A DNA stretch of 24,203 nucleotides from a virus, in IMG/VR virus record IMGVR_UViG_3300009001_000094, positions 1 through 24,203 of that record, one strand, 5' to 3'. The notes under the pieces are model-generated. The model was not told the origin of the DNA and did not search any database. It saw nothing but the letters and a program-made list of their open reading frames with translations. Within the stretch, counting starts at the first letter, position 1; each line of letters opens with the position of its first letter. Positions 23,649-24,203 of the stretch are shown here, piece after piece. Made by a program: the position numbers and the translations under genes.

Positions 23649-24203
23649 TATAAACAATGAAGAAGTCCTAGAAATGTTAAATGAGTATAGTGCTTGGTTT
23701 TTTGATACGGACATGAAATTACTCACAGATATTTCACACAACAGAGAACGCCACAAGGGTATGAAGTTAGAAGAAGCCTGTGGTGAAGATTATCTAAAAG
23801 AAATTGTAGAGAAAGACGGCCAGCATATAGGGTATCCTGAAAGAACACTCTCTGTAGACATAGCTTCTTGTGACAATGTGCCTTCTGAACACAAAGAAAA
23901 AAGATTAGAATTGTCAAAAAAATTATGCTCTTATCTAGGTGCTCGCAATCAAGCAGTCAATGTATTTTACCCCGAAGGCGGTTATATGGGTTGGCATAAT
24001 AATTGGAATGCTTCCGGTTATAATATACTATTGTCGTATTCACCTACAGGCAATGGTTTCTTTAGATACATGGATCCTCTCACCAAAGAAATAGTAACTA
24101 TGGAAGACAAGCCAGGTTGGACTTGTAAAGTAGGATACTATGGCAGAGGCAGAGAACCCGACAAAGTTTATTATCACTGTGCCGGGTCCTATGAGCCTCG
24201 TAT
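23635..24203 (+). CDS. 2OG-Fe(II)-oxygenase-like protein, 3' truncated by window edge
   Basis: The ATG at 23635 lies 14 bases inside the glycosyltransferase gene, eight bases after AAGGA (23622-23626); 189 residues are visible before the window ends. The C-terminal half has the double-stranded beta-helix pattern of 2-oxoglutarate/iron oxygenases: VNVFYPEGGYMGWHNNW with H121, then YNILLSYSPTGNGFFRYMDP, PGWTCKVGYYG, and a distal H181 in VYYHC followed by R189. The usual His-x-Asp is His-x-Asn here (H121-N-N123). Marine phages carry many such oxygenase-like genes. If active, it would hydroxylate a protein or small molecule; if not, it may be a binding protein. The family is likely; activity is uncertain. 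Confidence 0.65.
   Translation, partial: MKWIDINNEEVLEMLNEYSAWFFDTDMKLLTDISHNRERHKGMKLEEACGEDYLKEIVEKDGQHIGYPERTLSVDIASCDNVPSEHKEKRLELSKKLCSYLGARNQAVNVFYPEGGYMGWHNNWNASGYNILLSYSPTGNGFFRYMDPLTKEIVTMEDKPGWTCKVGYYGRGREPDKVYYHCAGSYEPR

Overview
The window is a segment of an A+T-rich, T4-like contractile-tailed phage (myovirus) genome, almost certainly of the marine type (cyanophage or pelagiphage relatives). The evidence is a continuous block of T4-type baseplate genes that are all on the + strand, touching or overlapping, and accompanied by very large repeat-rich virion proteins typical of marine T4-like phages rather than of enteric T4. No bacterial genes, tRNAs, insertion sequences or CRISPR arrays were seen. 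The host cannot be read from the sequence.

Layout. Bases 1-5089 hold the central baseplate and hub: tail-tube cap gp48 (its 5' end lies outside the window), wedge protein gp53, a gp27-like hub protein, the gp5-like spike (no lysozyme domain), and an unrecognised 198-residue protein. Bases 5110-13227 hold the wedge: gp25, gp6, a 1088-residue protein in the gp7 position, a small 150-residue structural-type protein with unusual codon use, and a gp8 that is about twice the T4 length. Bases 13241-20593 encode one 2450-residue mosaic virion protein. Bases 20593-22411 encode a 77-residue coiled-coil protein and two probable fibre or peripheral tail proteins, the second ending in Tyr-Ser-Gly/Tyr-Thr-Gly repeats. 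A consensus sigma-70 promoter (TTGACA, 17 bases, TATAAT) then precedes a separate group: a 163-residue charged protein, a GT-A-type glycosyltransferase, and a 2OG-Fe(II)-oxygenase-like protein cut by the window end.

How the parts work together. gp27-like and gp5 form the hub and spike. gp53, gp25, gp6, the gp7-position protein and gp8 form the wedges, and gp48 caps the tube-baseplate junction. The large proteins downstream probably decorate the baseplate periphery or fibres. Stop/start overlaps (TAATG, TAGTG, ATGA) at five junctions indicate one translationally coupled late operon. Five exact TATAAATA (T4-type late promoter) sequences lie on the + strand and I saw none on the - strand.

The most interesting signal is modular. 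A small beta-rich domain with a Gly-(Thr/Ser)-Trp core and a later Val-Asp/Thr-Asp-Asp stretch occurs once each in the gp7-position protein, gp8 and the 2450-residue protein. A second Gly-Gly-x-Gly-Tyr hairpin module also occurs in all three. This suggests that domains are shuffled among adjacent tail genes. I did not find a clearly new enzymatic or defence system.
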